From Methanobacteriaceae archaeon (lineage in GTDB: Archaea > Methanobacteriota > Methanobacteria > Methanobacteriales > Methanobacteriaceae), in contig JASEJD010000002.1 in NCBI GenBank assembly GCA_030016715.1, forward strand, positions 179,179 to 243,178: 64,000 bases of DNA, in the 5' to 3' direction. Numbering within the stretch: position 1 is the stretch's first letter; each line of letters starts with the position of its first letter. Made by a program: the position numbers and the translations under genes. The notes beneath the pieces were generated by a model that did no database searches, was not told the DNA's origin, and was given only the letters and a program-made list of their open reading frames with translations. This document shows positions 48,277-58,499 of the stretch, one piece after another.

Positions 48277-51003
48277 ATGAAAATTTATAAACTTCCTCCT
48301 GAAAAAGTATATGACAAATTAAAAACATCAGAATCTGGTTTATCTGAAAATGAAGCAGAATATCGTCTAAAAAAATATGGTCTCAATAAAATAGAAGAAT
48401 TAAAAAAACCCCCATTAATAAAAATATTTTTAGCAAATTTTTATCATGTATTGGCATTACTTTTATGGGCTGCTAGTATACTGGCCTTTATTTCAGGAAA
48501 TCCCCAATTAGGTTTTGCTATAATTGCAGTAATAATAATAAATGCTATTTTTAGTTTTTGGCAGGAATATGAAGCAGAAAAAGCTACAGAAGCTCTTAAA
48601 AAAATTTTACCTATTCACGCTAAGGTCATTAGAAATGGAAAAGAAATCGAGATAATTGCAGAAAAATTAGTCCCTGGAGACATACTTGTACTGGAAGAGG
48701 GGGATCGAATATCTGCTGACGCCCGTTTGGTGGAATCTTATCAAATGAAAGTTGATAATTCAACTTTAACCGGTGAATCAAGACCTGTTCGAAAAATTTC
48801 AAATATTCCTAAGAAAGAACATAACTACTTAGAAATGCCAAATATTGTTTTTGCGGGTACCAGCGTATCTTCTGGAACTGGAAAAGCAGTAATAATATGT
48901 ACCGGAATGAACACGGAATTTAGTAAAATTGCGTCCATGACCCAATCTGTAAAAGATGAATTAAGCCCTCTTCAAAAACAGATTAACAAATTAGCTCACA
49001 TTATTGCTTTTGTTGCAGTATCGATGGGATTGATTCTATTTATAGTTGATATATGGGTGATTAATTTACCACTTGTTGTGGGTTTTACTTTTGCAATAGG
49101 ATTAATGGTGGCTAATGTACCTGAAGGATTGCTGCCAACGGTAACGCTGGCATTGGCTTCATCAGCTAAAAAGATGGTCAAAAAAAATGCTTTGATAAAG
49201 CGTTTATCCAGTGTTGAAACTTTAGGTTCTACAACCATTATATGCACAGATAAAACAGGAACCTTAACCAAAAATGAAATGACTGTTCGCAAAATCTGGA
49301 TACCTCATAAAGTAATTGATGTAACAGGAACAGGATATAGTTCAGAAGGAGAATTTATCTATGAAGGACAAAAAATATCCTATAATGAGTTTAAAGAACT
49401 TGAATTAGTAATTAGAGTAGCTACTTTTTGTAATGATGCGAAATTAATTGAAAATGGAAAATCTACAAATAACTTTAAAATCATGGGAGATCCTACTGAG
49501 GCTTCTTTACTGGTTGCTGCTCTTAAAATAAATTTTAATTTAGAAAAAGAATTAAGAAGGATGCCTAGGATAGGAGAAATTCCTTTTGATTCTGATAGAA
49601 AATGCATGAGCTCTATCCATCAGAAAAATGATAGAAAGGTTGCATATGTCAAAGGAGCTCCCAAGAGGATTATTTCTCTATGTAACCAAATTTCTGTCGG
49701 AAACATTGTCCGAAAATTTACTTCTGATGAAAAAGATGAAGTAATAAAAATACATGACAAAATGGCTTCAGAGGGTCTAAGAATTCTTTCAATGGCATAT
49801 AAAGAGTTATCCACTAATTTTGAAGATTATGATCCGCATTTTGTTGAGAAAGACATGATATTCACGGGTTTTGTAGCTATGCAAGATCCACCCCGGCCTG
49901 AAGTCTGCCAAGCTGTAAAAAAATGTCATCAAGCAAGTATCAGAATAATTATGATTACTGGCGACTATGGACTTACGGCCAAAGCTATTGCAAAGGAAGT
50001 AGGTATAATATCCGGTGAATGTACTTTAATCAAAGGTAAAGAATTGGATGAAATGACAGATTCTGAAGTTTATGGGATTATTAAATCTAAAGGTAATGTT
50101 ATATTTGCTCGAGCAGTTCCTGAGCATAAGCTGCGTATAGCATCTATTTTAGAGGATAAAAAAGAAATTGTCGCCATGACTGGGGATGGTGTAAATGATG
50201 CACCCGCCCTTAAAAAAGCAGATATAGGGGTTGCCATGGGCATCACCGGAACTGATGTTGCTAAAGAGGCATCAGACATGGTTTTAACAGATGATAATTT
50301 TGCCACAATTGTTTCTGCCATAAAAGAAGGACGTACTATATATGAAAATATTAGAAAATTCATAACCTACATATTTGCACATGAAACAGCAGAAATTCTA
50401 CCTTTTGTCTTGATGGTGTTATTTAAAATTCCACTACCTATAACAGCGATGCAAATTTTAGCGATTGATCTTGGAACTGATACTCTCCCTGCTCTGGCTT
50501 TAGGTATGGGTCCTTCTGAATCAGATGTGATGAAAAGACCTCCAAGAAGTCATGATGAACACCTTTTAAATTTACAAGTTATTTTCCGTGGTTATGTCTA
50601 TTTAGGATTAATTGAAGCTTTAATAGTAATTTCAGGATATTTCTGGGTATTATTTAGTGGAGGTTGGCAATGGGGAGATAATCTCCTATTTACAGATCAA
50701 TTATATCTTAGAGCTACTACAATGGTTTTTGTAGGCATAGTATGTGCTCAAATTGGTAATATACTAACATGTCAGACTACAAGGATGTCCAGTTTTAAGT
50801 TAGGATTGTTCAGAAACAAGTGGATTATAATAGGAATTTTATTTGAAGTTATAGTGACACTGGCAATAGTTTACATCCCCTATTTGCAGAATATATTTGG
50901 AACAACATCTTTGAGTGCTATTGAATGGCTATATGTAATTACATTTATACCAATCATGTTTTTCGCGGATGAATTAAGAAAATACTGGATAAGAATTAAT
51001 TAG
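48277..51003 (+). CDS. P2-type cation-transporting ATPase (Na+/K+-pump-like)
   Basis: This 908-residue pump has the N-terminal cation ATPase domain, the actuator TLTGES, M4 motif NVPEGLLPTVTLALA, phosphorylation site CTDKTGTLTKNEMT, KGAP in the nucleotide domain and hinge TGDGVNDAPALKKADIGVAMG. The M4 NVPEGLLPTVT and the LSSVETLGSTT segment resemble the PIIC (Na+,K+/H+,K+) branch more than calcium or plasma-membrane proton pumps. It probably exports Na+ or exchanges it for K+; this is inference. The ATG at 48277 is used, with GAGG four bases upstream; an in-frame GTG lies at 48268. Confidence 0.88.
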   Translation: MKIYKLPPEKVYDKLKTSESGLSENEAEYRLKKYGLNKIEELKKPPLIKIFLANFYHVLALLLWAASILAFISGNPQLGFAIIAVIIINAIFSFWQEYEAEKATEALKKILPIHAKVIRNGKEIEIIAEKLVPGDILVLEEGDRISADARLVESYQMKVDNSTLTGESRPVRKISNIPKKEHNYLEMPNIVFAGTSVSSGTGKAVIICTGMNTEFSKIASMTQSVKDELSPLQKQINKLAHIIAFVAVSMGLILFIVDIWVINLPLVVGFTFAIGLMVANVPEGLLPTVTLALASSAKKMVKKNALIKRLSSVETLGSTTIICTDKTGTLTKNEMTVRKIWIPHKVIDVTGTGYSSEGEFIYEGQKISYNEFKELELVIRVATFCNDAKLIENGKSTNNFKIMGDPTEASLLVAALKINFNLEKELRRMPRIGEIPFDSDRKCMSSIHQKNDRKVAYVKGAPKRIISLCNQISVGNIVRKFTSDEKDEVIKIHDKMASEGLRILSMAYKELSTNFEDYDPHFVEKDMIFTGFVAMQDPPRPEVCQAVKKCHQASIRIIMITGDYGLTAKAIAKEVGIISGECTLIKGKELDEMTDSEVYGIIKSKGNVIFARAVPEHKLRIASILEDKKEIVAMTGDGVNDAPALKKADIGVAMGITGTDVAKEASDMVLTDDNFATIVSAIKEGRTIYENIRKFITYIFAHETAEILPFVLMVLFKIPLPITAMQILAIDLGTDTLPALALGMGPSESDVMKRPPRSHDEHLLNLQVIFRGYVYLGLIEALIVISGYFWVLFSGGWQWGDNLLFTDQLYLRATTMVFVGIVCAQIGNILTCQTTRMSSFKLGLFRNKWIIIGILFEVIVTLAIVYIPYLQNIFGTTSLSAIEWLYVITFIPIMFFADELRKYWIRIN

Positions 51004-51026
51004 ACATTATCAGTAATTAAATTTTT

Positions 51027-51728
51027 TTAGAAATCAATTTTAAGAGATTTATAAGGTTTAATTTCTAATTTATCTTTAATTAATATATTTTTAAATGAAT
51101 AAGCCAATATTTTAACCCCTTTTTCACTAGCAATTTTAAGGGCATTGGAAAATTCTGGGTCTGTTTTATAATTAGGTTTAAATATTTCTGCATCATCTCT
51201 CATAATTAAAAATAAAACAGTGGATTTGTATGATTCTTCCAAGGCATTAGTAAGTTCTAAAACATGTTTTTTGCCTCTTAGGGTGGGCGCATCTGGAAAA
51301 AGAGCAGTACCCTCCTCTACCAATGTACATCCTTTAACTTCCAATAGCATTTTTTCTTTATCTTTTCTAAGCAGAAAATCAATACGGCTTTTTCCATAGG
51401 AATATTCTCTTCTTTCTATATCATACCCTATTAATTCTTTTAAAAAATCAGATTCAATTATATTAGCAGCCAGATCACTATGCAAGCTTGAATTGATTAT
51501 AACCCACTTATCATGATGCAGAACCCCCACTACATCATATTTTGTTTTTCTTTTAGTAGTATTACCCACTTTTTTAAGGAGTAATTTAACTCTTGGAGTT
51601 AGAAGTTCATTAAGTCGACCGGGATCTTTAAGATGAGCTTCAAAAACTTTATCATCAACCTCAAACAACACTAAAAATCGATTAGGTCTTTCAACGAACT
51701 CACCGGTAATTAAATCATTAATTATCAT
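51027..51728 (-). CDS. sfsA: DNA/RNA nuclease SfsA
   Basis: This 233-residue protein has the SfsA family core, beginning MIINDLITGEFVERPNRFLV. An OB-like N-terminal part is followed by a nuclease domain with SRIDFLL, LLEVKGCTL and TLRGKKHVLEL. The acidic residues in RIDF and EVKG match a PD-(D/E)XK-type active site. The start at 51728 fits the family; an in-frame GTG at 51776 would add 16 residues with no SD. It follows the M14-like gene on the same strand. Confidence 0.88.
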   Translation of the reverse strand: MIINDLITGEFVERPNRFLVLFEVDDKVFEAHLKDPGRLNELLTPRVKLLLKKVGNTTKRKTKYDVVGVLHHDKWVIINSSLHSDLAANIIESDFLKELIGYDIERREYSYGKSRIDFLLRKDKEKMLLEVKGCTLVEEGTALFPDAPTLRGKKHVLELTNALEESYKSTVLFLIMRDDAEIFKPNYKTDPEFSNALKIASEKGVKILAYSFKNILIKDKLEIKPYKSLKIDF

Positions 51729-51779
51729 AATCAATTCTTTCCACGAGATTATGTGGGGATCATTTTTGTTATTCACGAT

Positions 51780-52490
51780 TTAGGTAAAAATTTTATCAAC
51801 AGTTTTAACAAAATCCTGTGCATAATTTAAAACTTGGGAATAAGAATCATAAACATAGACTTCGTATACAATAGCAGGAGTGCCTGACTTTATTAATGGA
51901 ACAGTTACATACGGCCCGCTGGTAGGTTCTGGTAATAAAGGGGGTACATAATAGGATAGCCATGGAATTTTATCCTTAATTTGCAATGCTATTCTTTCTG
52001 ATTCACTTTGTTTAATAGGTGAAAAAACAAATAATTTTTCTTGGTAATTTCCTCTGTTAGAATGAACATCCACTACCAGATCATAATCATTTCTTTTTAT
52101 GTCTGGAACTGCAAATTTATTAGCTAAAATCTGTCCATTAATTCTCCCTTTAGTGTAATCGTCTCTGTCGCGGGTAACTATAACTCTATAAATATAATAA
52201 CAATAGTTTAATGATCTGCTCTCTTTTTGCACGGTTTCAAGTATTGCTTTGTGGGATTTTGATTCTAAGGGATGGACTCCTATGATGTATGCTATTTTTA
52301 CTGGAGAATTTATATTTCCATATGGCCCGTCCTTTATAACTGCGCCATATTCTAAGTTAATATTTTGGTTAAAATTCAGTTTATTTGTAATATTATTCTG
52401 ATAAAGATTAAATGGATAGAATATAAATGATAAAACTAAAATAAAAACGATTGTTGCTAGTATTAAGTATTGGATTTTTTCATTGGTCAT
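51780..52490 (-). CDS. Secreted M14-like (zinc carboxypeptidase-type) protein
   Basis: This 236-residue protein has one N-terminal membrane or signal helix (YLILATIVFILVLSFIFY). An extracytoplasmic domain follows, with HPLE (HxxE metal-binding pattern) near residue 73, VDVHSNRG supplying a third possible metal His near 142, and an acidic VYEVYVYD near 210. That arrangement fits M14-type peptidases or amidoligase-like hydrolases in reduced form. It could trim envelope peptides, but no substrate is known. GTGAT lies before the ATG. It may share a transcript with sfsA. Confidence 0.6.
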   Translation of the reverse strand: MTNEKIQYLILATIVFILVLSFIFYPFNLYQNNITNKLNFNQNINLEYGAVIKDGPYGNINSPVKIAYIIGVHPLESKSHKAILETVQKESRSLNYCYYIYRVIVTRDRDDYTKGRINGQILANKFAVPDIKRNDYDLVVDVHSNRGNYQEKLFVFSPIKQSESERIALQIKDKIPWLSYYVPPLLPEPTSGPYVTVPLIKSGTPAIVYEVYVYDSYSQVLNYAQDFVKTVDKIFT

Positions 52491-52609
52491 TAAATCACAT
52501 AGTTTTTATCTTATAATTATAAATCAAGTAAATTAATTAGTATGTTCACTTATTAAATTTTAAGTTATAACATATATTATTTATTTCATTAATTTATTGA
52601 GGTGAAAAA

Positions 52610-53689
52610 TTGCATCCAAGACCAAGCCCCATTGCCGCGTCTTTATACACGCTTAGAGATTTAAATGCCGATGTCATTGTATTACACGGACCCCATGGTT
52701 GTTGTTTTAGAACAGGGAGGCTGTTAGAAAATGATGGTGTTAGGGTGGTAACCACTGCTATGTCTGAAAATGATTTCATCTTTGGAGCATCATCTAAGTT
52801 GGAAGAAGTATTATTAAAAGTTGATTCAATGTTCGCTCCAAGACTAGTGGGTGTTGTTGGAACCTGTGCCAGTATGATTATTGGTGAAGATTTAAAAGAA
52901 GCAGTACAAAATGCAGGGATAAAAGCCAAGGTAATTAGTGTAGAATCGCATGGTGGATTCGGAGAAGGCGATAATACTGAAGGAGCCATTGCAGTTCTTA
53001 AAGCTGCAGAAAAGGAGGGGATAATTTCATCTGATGAAAGTCTTAGGCAGTCTAAAATGCTTAAATTAGCCACAGAGATCGAAAAATCAAGGGGAATGGC
53101 TAAAGGTGAATATATTGCTCCTTCTTTTGGGGATGATAAAGAAAAAATTGCCGAAATCCTCATAGAGAAATTTAAGAATAATGAAAAAATTGTTTTGGTA
53201 TTGAATTCCAAGAAAGAAACATCTTATTTGTTTGCAGATTTGCTAAAAATTCCATTTATTCAAATAGATTCTGAAAATAAACCGGTTATAATTACTAATC
53301 TAAACGAAGAAATAGGGCTTCCACGTATAAGGCAGCACGCTCGGAATATAAAAGCTGAATTAACCGATATTGGTATTGAAATTGATTTTATTACAGGTGG
53401 GTTGGACGAATATCCTATTACTGGAGAAAAAGCTGCAGAAATTATAAATGAAATTGGGGCAGATATGGTGGTTGTTGCAGGGGTACCTCATGCAGTTCCC
53501 ATTGAAAAAATTAATGCCGAAAGTATTGCTATTACTGATGGGCCGCGTTTAGTGAAACCATTAAAAGAAATTGGTTATACATATGTAGTAACTGAACTTG
53601 ATGCTCATTCAAAGACGTTAGGCACAGATAAAATAGTGAAATCTGATTTTGGCGAGGCTATGCGAAAAAAAATAATGCAAATAAGATAG
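52610..53689 (+). CDS. cfbD: Ni-sirohydrochlorin a,c-diamide reductive cyclase, catalytic subunit
   Basis: This 359-residue nitrogenase-like protein begins [18 protein letters not shown] and contains [14 protein letters not shown] and [15 protein letters not shown]. Its cysteines would hold a 4Fe-4S cluster shared within the dimer. CfbD, with the reductase CfbC, reduces and cyclises the nickel tetrapyrrole on the way to coenzyme F430 of methyl-CoM reductase. The start is TTG at 52610 with GAGGTGA in front. cfbC is not in the window. Confidence 0.93.
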   Translation: MHPRPSPIAASLYTLRDLNADVIVLHGPHGCCFRTGRLLENDGVRVVTTAMSENDFIFGASSKLEEVLLKVDSMFAPRLVGVVGTCASMIIGEDLKEAVQNAGIKAKVISVESHGGFGEGDNTEGAIAVLKAAEKEGIISSDESLRQSKMLKLATEIEKSRGMAKGEYIAPSFGDDKEKIAEILIEKFKNNEKIVLVLNSKKETSYLFADLLKIPFIQIDSENKPVIITNLNEEIGLPRIRQHARNIKAELTDIGIEIDFITGGLDEYPITGEKAAEIINEIGADMVVVAGVPHAVPIEKINAESIAITDGPRLVKPLKEIGYTYVVTELDAHSKTLGTDKIVKSDFGEAMRKKIMQIR

Positions 53690-53786
53690 TATAAAATATA
53701 AAATAATATATAATTCATAAATAGTAATAAATAGAATCATTTATAATCGTCACAAAATTAATGTTTAATGGTAAAAGGTGATTAAA

Positions 53787-54791
53787 ATGAGTAAAACTGT
53801 GGGCATGATCCTCTGTGGAGGATTTGGGAAGCGTTTAAGGCCTTTAACCGAGTCTATTCCCAAACCTTTGATTGAAATGAAGGAAGGTTACACTATTCTT
53901 GATAAACAGCTTTTCGATTTTAAAAATGCAGACGTAGAACAAGTTATCCTTTTAACTGGTTTTTTGAGCGATAAAATAATTGAAAGATATGGTGAGAATT
54001 ACAAGGGTTTGCAGATTGATTATGTGGAGGAAGATGAACCACTAGGCACTCTTAATGCTATACGTATGGGTATGGATCATGTTGATGGTGATAAGCAGTG
54101 TGTGATTCGTAATGGTGACGTTGTGGCTGATTTGAATCTTAAAAAGATGATATATCTAGGAGAACGCTCAGATTATCCATTATCAATTTTTATAACTAAA
54201 ATGCAGTCTCCTTATGGTATTGTTGAGATTAGTGGAGATCGATTAGCATCTTTTAAGGAAAAACCTATCTTGGATTACTACATAAATGGAGGAGTATATT
54301 TTTCTAAGGGACATCTGGATTTTGGAGATTTTGATGTGGGGGATATTGAAAAAACAATATTTCCAGTAATGGCGAAAGAAAACCAGTTAGGTTATTATAA
54401 GGAAGATGGATTGTTTTGGATGGCAATTGACACTTCTAAGGAATTAGAAGAGATAAGGAAAGAATATAGGAATCGTGAAGATAAGCCTTGGGGATATGAA
54501 AAGGTTTTAATTAACACAGAGAAATACATGACTAAAGAACTTTTCATTAGGGAAGGATATCAAACTTCATTCCATTATCATGACCAGAAAGATGAAACCA
54601 TGTACATTGTAAGTGGTGCTGGTTATATTGAGTTTGAGGATAGAAAGGAATACTTTGGAAAGAATGAAACCATTCGGATCGAACCTAAAAAACCTCATTC
54701 TATAGTGGCTATGGAAAACACAGTTTTACACGAGGTTTCAACACCTCATCTCGAGGATACTGTCAGATTAAAGGATTTTTATACAAGATAA
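53787..54791 (+). CDS. Nucleotidyltransferase-cupin fusion (sugar-nucleotide type)
   Basis: This 334-residue protein has an N-terminal sugar nucleotidyltransferase domain (about 1-225) with [23 protein letters not shown] and an [12 protein letters not shown] segment. A cupin domain follows (about 230-334), beginning KPWGYEKVL and with [21 protein letters not shown] and the cupin pattern are those of phosphomannose isomerase type II, so it resembles a compact GDP-mannose pyrophosphorylase/PMI, but the first domain is nearer to glucose-1-phosphate or heptose transferases. Sugar substrate is not settled. AGGTGATTAAA precedes ATG 53787. Confidence 0.8.
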   Translation: MSKTVGMILCGGFGKRLRPLTESIPKPLIEMKEGYTILDKQLFDFKNADVEQVILLTGFLSDKIIERYGENYKGLQIDYVEEDEPLGTLNAIRMGMDHVDGDKQCVIRNGDVVADLNLKKMIYLGERSDYPLSIFITKMQSPYGIVEISGDRLASFKEKPILDYYINGGVYFSKGHLDFGDFDVGDIEKTIFPVMAKENQLGYYKEDGLFWMAIDTSKELEEIRKEYRNREDKPWGYEKVLINTEKYMTKELFIREGYQTSFHYHDQKDETMYIVSGAGYIEFEDRKEYFGKNETIRIEPKKPHSIVAMENTVLHEVSTPHLEDTVRLKDFYTR

Positions 54792-54856
54792 TTTTCAAAA
54801 AATAAAAATTAATCATATAACTTCATTAATGTTTTCATACTACTTAAAGGGATAAA

Positions 54857-55453
54857 ATGATAACAATAATAGATTATGGCACTGGAAATCTAAAAAGCAT
54901 AAGAAATGGTTTTTTAAAGGCTGGTGAGAAGGTAAAAATAACCAATAATATCCTTGAAATAGAAAAAGCCGACTCTATAGTCTTACCTGGAGTAGGAGCA
55001 TTTGGTATGGCAATGAATAATTTAAAAGGATTTGAAGAGGTTATACATAAACACATTAATGATGGAAAACCTTTTTTAGGAGTTTGCTTAGGTTTACAAT
55101 TATTATTCACTAAAAGCCATGAAAGTAAAGGTGTAAAAGGATTAGATGTCTTTAAAGGAGAAGTGGCCCGGCTTCCTAAAGGAATGAAAATTCCACATAT
55201 GGGGTGGAACAACTTAAATATACGTAGTAATTGTCCTCTTTTTGAAGGTATTGGGAACGAATACGTTTATTTTGTACATTCTTATTATGTAAAACCGGAA
55301 GATACAGATATTATTGCTGCAACTGTAGATTATGGAATAGAATTAACTGCTGCAGTCTGCCAAGATAATGTATTTGCCACCCAATTCCATCCCGAAAAAA
55401 GTGGAGAAATTGGTTTAGAAATTTTAAGGAATTTTATAAATTACATACATTAA
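54857..55453 (+). CDS. hisH: Imidazole glycerol phosphate synthase subunit HisH
   Basis: This 198-residue class I glutamine amidotransferase begins MITIIDYGTGNLKSI. It has nucleophile Cys in LGVCLGLQLLF, and His and Glu in ATQFHPEKSGEIG. It supplies ammonia to HisF in histidine synthesis. AAGGGAT precedes the ATG. hisF is not adjacent, and hisG lies about 20 kb upstream, so histidine genes are dispersed. Confidence 0.95.
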   Translation: MITIIDYGTGNLKSIRNGFLKAGEKVKITNNILEIEKADSIVLPGVGAFGMAMNNLKGFEEVIHKHINDGKPFLGVCLGLQLLFTKSHESKGVKGLDVFKGEVARLPKGMKIPHMGWNNLNIRSNCPLFEGIGNEYVYFVHSYYVKPEDTDIIAATVDYGIELTAAVCQDNVFATQFHPEKSGEIGLEILRNFINYIH

Positions 55454-55546
55454 TATTGAATTGATAGATGTGGATGCACCAACAAATGACTATTATTCAA
55501 ATTTTAATCATTAAGGTATGATTTAATATAATAATACGGTGATTGG

Positions 55547-56923
55547 ATGGACATAGAGGGATTTGTCAGAAGAAATATTAATAAGCACAGTGAAGAATCA
55601 CTAAAAAATGAATTAACCAAAAAAATACTTGACTATAAAAAAATCAGTACTTTAAATGCTCAAAAAATGGCTGATGCTGTAATTGATGAAGTTAAAAATA
55701 CTCTCACCATTAATGATCATGATAATGAATTTTTAAAAGAATTAATAGGATATCCTAATTCTAATATTATGATGGGTGAAATTGGTGTTGGTTCCCGGGG
55801 AGAGGGGGACTTTTTTGTTCACAGAAAAATTGCCGATATTGTATCCAGTACAAAGATCAATTCTTTTGTTAATCCCACAGCACAAGATGACGGAGGAGTT
55901 GTTAAAACTAGTGTTAACTCTAAAGAAGTTTATGTAACCACTGCGGTTGATGGTATACATTCCCGTTTAAGTGAATATCCATTTTTAGGTGGTTTTCACG
56001 TTGCAAGGGCGGCTTTACGGGATGTATGTGTAATGGGTTCAGAACCCTTGGCAATGATCAGTGATTTGCATTTGGCAGATGATGGAGATGTTGGAAAATT
56101 ATTTGACTTTACTGCAGGAGTCTGTGCTGTGTCTGAATTAGTAAATGTACCGCTAGTGGCAGGTAGTACACTTCGAGTAGGTGGAGATATGGTCTTGGGT
56201 GATCGATTAGTAAGTGCTGTTGGAGCTATAGGAGTTTCTGAATATCCGCCGACTGCCAGAAAAAGGGCCGAAGATGGTGATGTAATACTTCTTACTGAGG
56301 GTTCTGGTGGAGGTACTATTACCACCACTGCACTTTACCATGGAATGTTTGATGTTGTATTGGAAACCATGGACATCAATTTTATAAAGGCTTCTGAGGC
56401 CATATTTGAATCTGAATTATTACCAGAGGTACATGCCATGACTGATGTTACAAACGGAGGACTAAGAGGGGATGCTCATGAGATTTCAAGGACAACTGGT
56501 TTGGGATTAACATTTTATCATGATCATATCCGTCAGATGATAAACCCTAAAGTTTTAGAAATGTTGGAAAAGTTAGATATAGACCCACTCGGTGTTTCTG
56601 TTGATTCATTGATGATTATTGTACCAGAAGAAGCATCAAATGAGATTAAAAAAGTTATAAATAATGTTGGGGTTCCAATATCAGAGATAGGGTTTGTGGA
56701 TAAAACAGGAGTATCAAAAATAATAAGGGATGGAATGGAAGAAGAATTAAAACCTTTATTTAGAGAAGCAGCATATACTAAAATAAAAAAGATCGTGGGA
56801 GATACTAAACCAGAAGATTTTGAATTAATGAAAAAGAAGGTAGAAGAATCTGCACGCTCTGCAATATATAAAAAGGATAAAATTGTGGATTCCATAAAAA
56901 AACAGTACAAAATAAAAATGTAA
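55547..56923 (+). CDS. AIR synthase-related protein (PurM/HypE/SelD-like)
   Basis: This 458-residue protein has an N-terminal helical part of about 75 residues, then a PurM-like ATP-binding domain with VGSRGEGDFFVHRKIA, NPTAQDDGGVV, TTAVDGIHSRL and ARAALRDVCVMGSEP. A second domain begins near GDVILLTEGSGGG and includes MTDVTNGGLRGDAHE. The family shares the PurM/SelD fold that activates a substrate with ATP, but this branch in methanogens has no defined reaction. GGTGATTGG precedes the ATG. It is 94 bases after hisH. Confidence 0.85.
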   Translation: MDIEGFVRRNINKHSEESLKNELTKKILDYKKISTLNAQKMADAVIDEVKNTLTINDHDNEFLKELIGYPNSNIMMGEIGVGSRGEGDFFVHRKIADIVSSTKINSFVNPTAQDDGGVVKTSVNSKEVYVTTAVDGIHSRLSEYPFLGGFHVARAALRDVCVMGSEPLAMISDLHLADDGDVGKLFDFTAGVCAVSELVNVPLVAGSTLRVGGDMVLGDRLVSAVGAIGVSEYPPTARKRAEDGDVILLTEGSGGGTITTTALYHGMFDVVLETMDINFIKASEAIFESELLPEVHAMTDVTNGGLRGDAHEISRTTGLGLTFYHDHIRQMINPKVLEMLEKLDIDPLGVSVDSLMIIVPEEASNEIKKVINNVGVPISEIGFVDKTGVSKIIRDGMEEELKPLFREAAYTKIKKIVGDTKPEDFELMKKKVEESARSAIYKKDKIVDSIKKQYKIKM

Positions 56924-56964
56924 TCATATTTATCTGATATTTTAAAAATAAAAAGGTATCTTAT

Positions 56965-57408
56965 ATGGATGATAAGGGATTTATAGTTACTTCAGACGCT
57001 TTAATATCTTTAATTGTGATTTTTATTCTTCTAGCAACTGTTAACAATATAAGTGCTGATAAATCATGTTCTTCTATTCAAGATGTGGTTATGGCTAAAA
57101 ATGCTCAGGATACAATGGAATTAATGGCTTGTTATAAATATTTCACTGATAAAACTTTAATAGAGCTTATGGTGGAACAGCTGGAAAAAAGTGATAATCA
57201 AAAATCAGGTGTAGATAATGCTGGTAAGATTGCCGGTGAATTTTTGAATAAAACATTAATTGGTTATAATTATAACTTAATCGAGATTAATAAATTAAAT
57301 GGAACTACCATTGCTTCCAACGCTGATTTTAATCAAGCAAGTAACGTTTCTGTGGCTAGTAGAATCTGTGGCGAATATAAATTTAAACTTTATATTTGGA
57401 ATTATTAA
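56965..57408 (+). CDS. Pilin-like small membrane-anchored protein
   Basis: This 147-residue protein begins with KGFIVTSDALISLIVIFILLATVNNISA, a single hydrophobic helix directly behind a short charged start, as in euryarchaeal pseudopilin-like proteins. The rest is extracytoplasmic, with three Cys (near residues 36, 57 and 138) that could form a disulfide. A signal-peptidase (EppA-type) cleavage site is not obvious. It is followed 35 bases later by a PAP2-like membrane protein gene. Function unknown. Confidence 0.6.
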   Translation: MDDKGFIVTSDALISLIVIFILLATVNNISADKSCSSIQDVVMAKNAQDTMELMACYKYFTDKTLIELMVEQLEKSDNQKSGVDNAGKIAGEFLNKTLIGYNYNLIEINKLNGTTIASNADFNQASNVSVASRICGEYKFKLYIWNY

Positions 57409-57443
57409 TCAAATAATTAAATATTATACTTAAAGGGTTAAAT

Positions 57444-58052
57444 ATGAATCATTTAGTTAAAAAAGATTATAAGGACTTTTTTGCAGAGTGGATTTCTTTA
57501 GTTGCAAATGCACCATTGGTAGCAATTCCCATATTTGTTTTGATTAATTATGTTCTTTTGGATGGATCTGACTTCATTTTCTTTTCCATTGTAAGCGTAT
57601 TTTTTGCTGCCATACTTCCTAGCATTATTTCAATTATATGGATTTACCATAAAAAAGTGGAAATGGATATGCCCAATAAGTCTGATAGAATTTATCCCCT
57701 TTTAACTGTAATATTATCCTATATAATTGGTACAATTGTTTTATATGTTCTTAAAGCTCCAGCCATAGTCACGGTTCTAATGTTTTGCTACCTTTTTAAC
57801 ACGGTAATTGTATTATTAATTAACTTTTTTTGGAAGATCAGTATTCATGTGATGGGAGTTTCAGGACCAGCACCTGCATTAATCTATGTTTTCGGATTCT
57901 GGGGAATTATATTTGTTTTAGTAATTCCCATGGTAATGTGGAGCCGATTTTATTTGAAGAGACACACATTTAATCAAGTTTTAGTTGGAGCCCTCTTAGG
58001 ATTCTCATTAACAACTATACAGATATATTTAATATTGTTTAATCATATTTAA
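57444..58052 (+). CDS. PAP2-like membrane phosphatase family protein
   Basis: This 202-residue protein has about six membrane helices. Traces of the PAP2 motifs are present: KKVEMDMPNKSDRIYP (motif 1), KISIHVMGVSGPA (in place of PSGH) and WSRFYLKRHTFNQVLVG (motif 3, SR and H with Gln where Asp is usual). It may dephosphorylate polyprenyl or lipid phosphates. The Gln substitution leaves catalysis uncertain. AAGGGTT precedes the ATG. Confidence 0.7.
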   Translation: MNHLVKKDYKDFFAEWISLVANAPLVAIPIFVLINYVLLDGSDFIFFSIVSVFFAAILPSIISIIWIYHKKVEMDMPNKSDRIYPLLTVILSYIIGTIVLYVLKAPAIVTVLMFCYLFNTVIVLLINFFWKISIHVMGVSGPAPALIYVFGFWGIIFVLVIPMVMWSRFYLKRHTFNQVLVGALLGFSLTTIQIYLILFNHI

Positions 58053-58080
58053 CTGTCTGAGACTATCAGATGATAATAAA

Positions 58081-58108
58081 AGCATTATAATGCTATTAAT
58101 TATTTTTT
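58081..58108 (+). terminator. Possible terminator after the PAP2-like gene
   Basis: AGCATTATAATGCT (58081-58094) is a perfect palindrome, followed by a T-rich tract ending in TTTTTT. It lies about 30 bases after the stop codon. Confidence 0.4.
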
Positions 58109-58249
58109 GATTAAATTTAAATAGAAAGAAATTTTTATTATATATTCCAGAGAAAAGATTGAAATTGGAAAGAAATCAATATTATTGAAAAAATAAGTTC
58201 CATTTAACAGATATTAAATTAAAAATTCTTCCTATTTATTTTAATAATG

Positions 58250-58321
58250 GCCCTGATAGTGTAGCGGATAACACGTAGGATTGCGGATCCTATTCCCCGG
58301 GTTCAAGTCCCGGTCAGGGCA
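58250..58321 (+). tRNA. tRNA-Arg (anticodon GCG)
   Basis: A complete cloverleaf is readable. The acceptor stem is GCCCTGA (58250-58256) with TCAGGGC (58314-58320), with discriminator A at 58321. The D stem is GTGT/ACAC. The anticodon stem TAGGA/TCCTA encloses the loop TTGCGGA, with anticodon GCG at 58283-58285. The T stem CCGGG/CCCGG has loop TTCAAGT. The 3' CCA is not encoded and there is no intron. It decodes CGC and CGU. Confidence 0.95.
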
Positions 58322-58499
58322 TCAAAAAATTATTATAACCATCATAGTAACATGACTTATTTTATTATTTATTTCTAGGTTATCTTAGAGTTTTAAAACC
58401 ATTGAAGCACTATTATTATAAAGAGATAAATTTCTAAAGCCAACTTTTTATGGGATGTTTAATAAAATAAATAAAAAAGATAGGTACAAGGGGTCTAAT

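Noticed and set aside
57444-58052. Loss of the PSGH motif in the PAP2-like protein as a special finding
   Set aside because: Archaeal members of the family commonly show this weakened motif, so it is not unusual enough to report separately.
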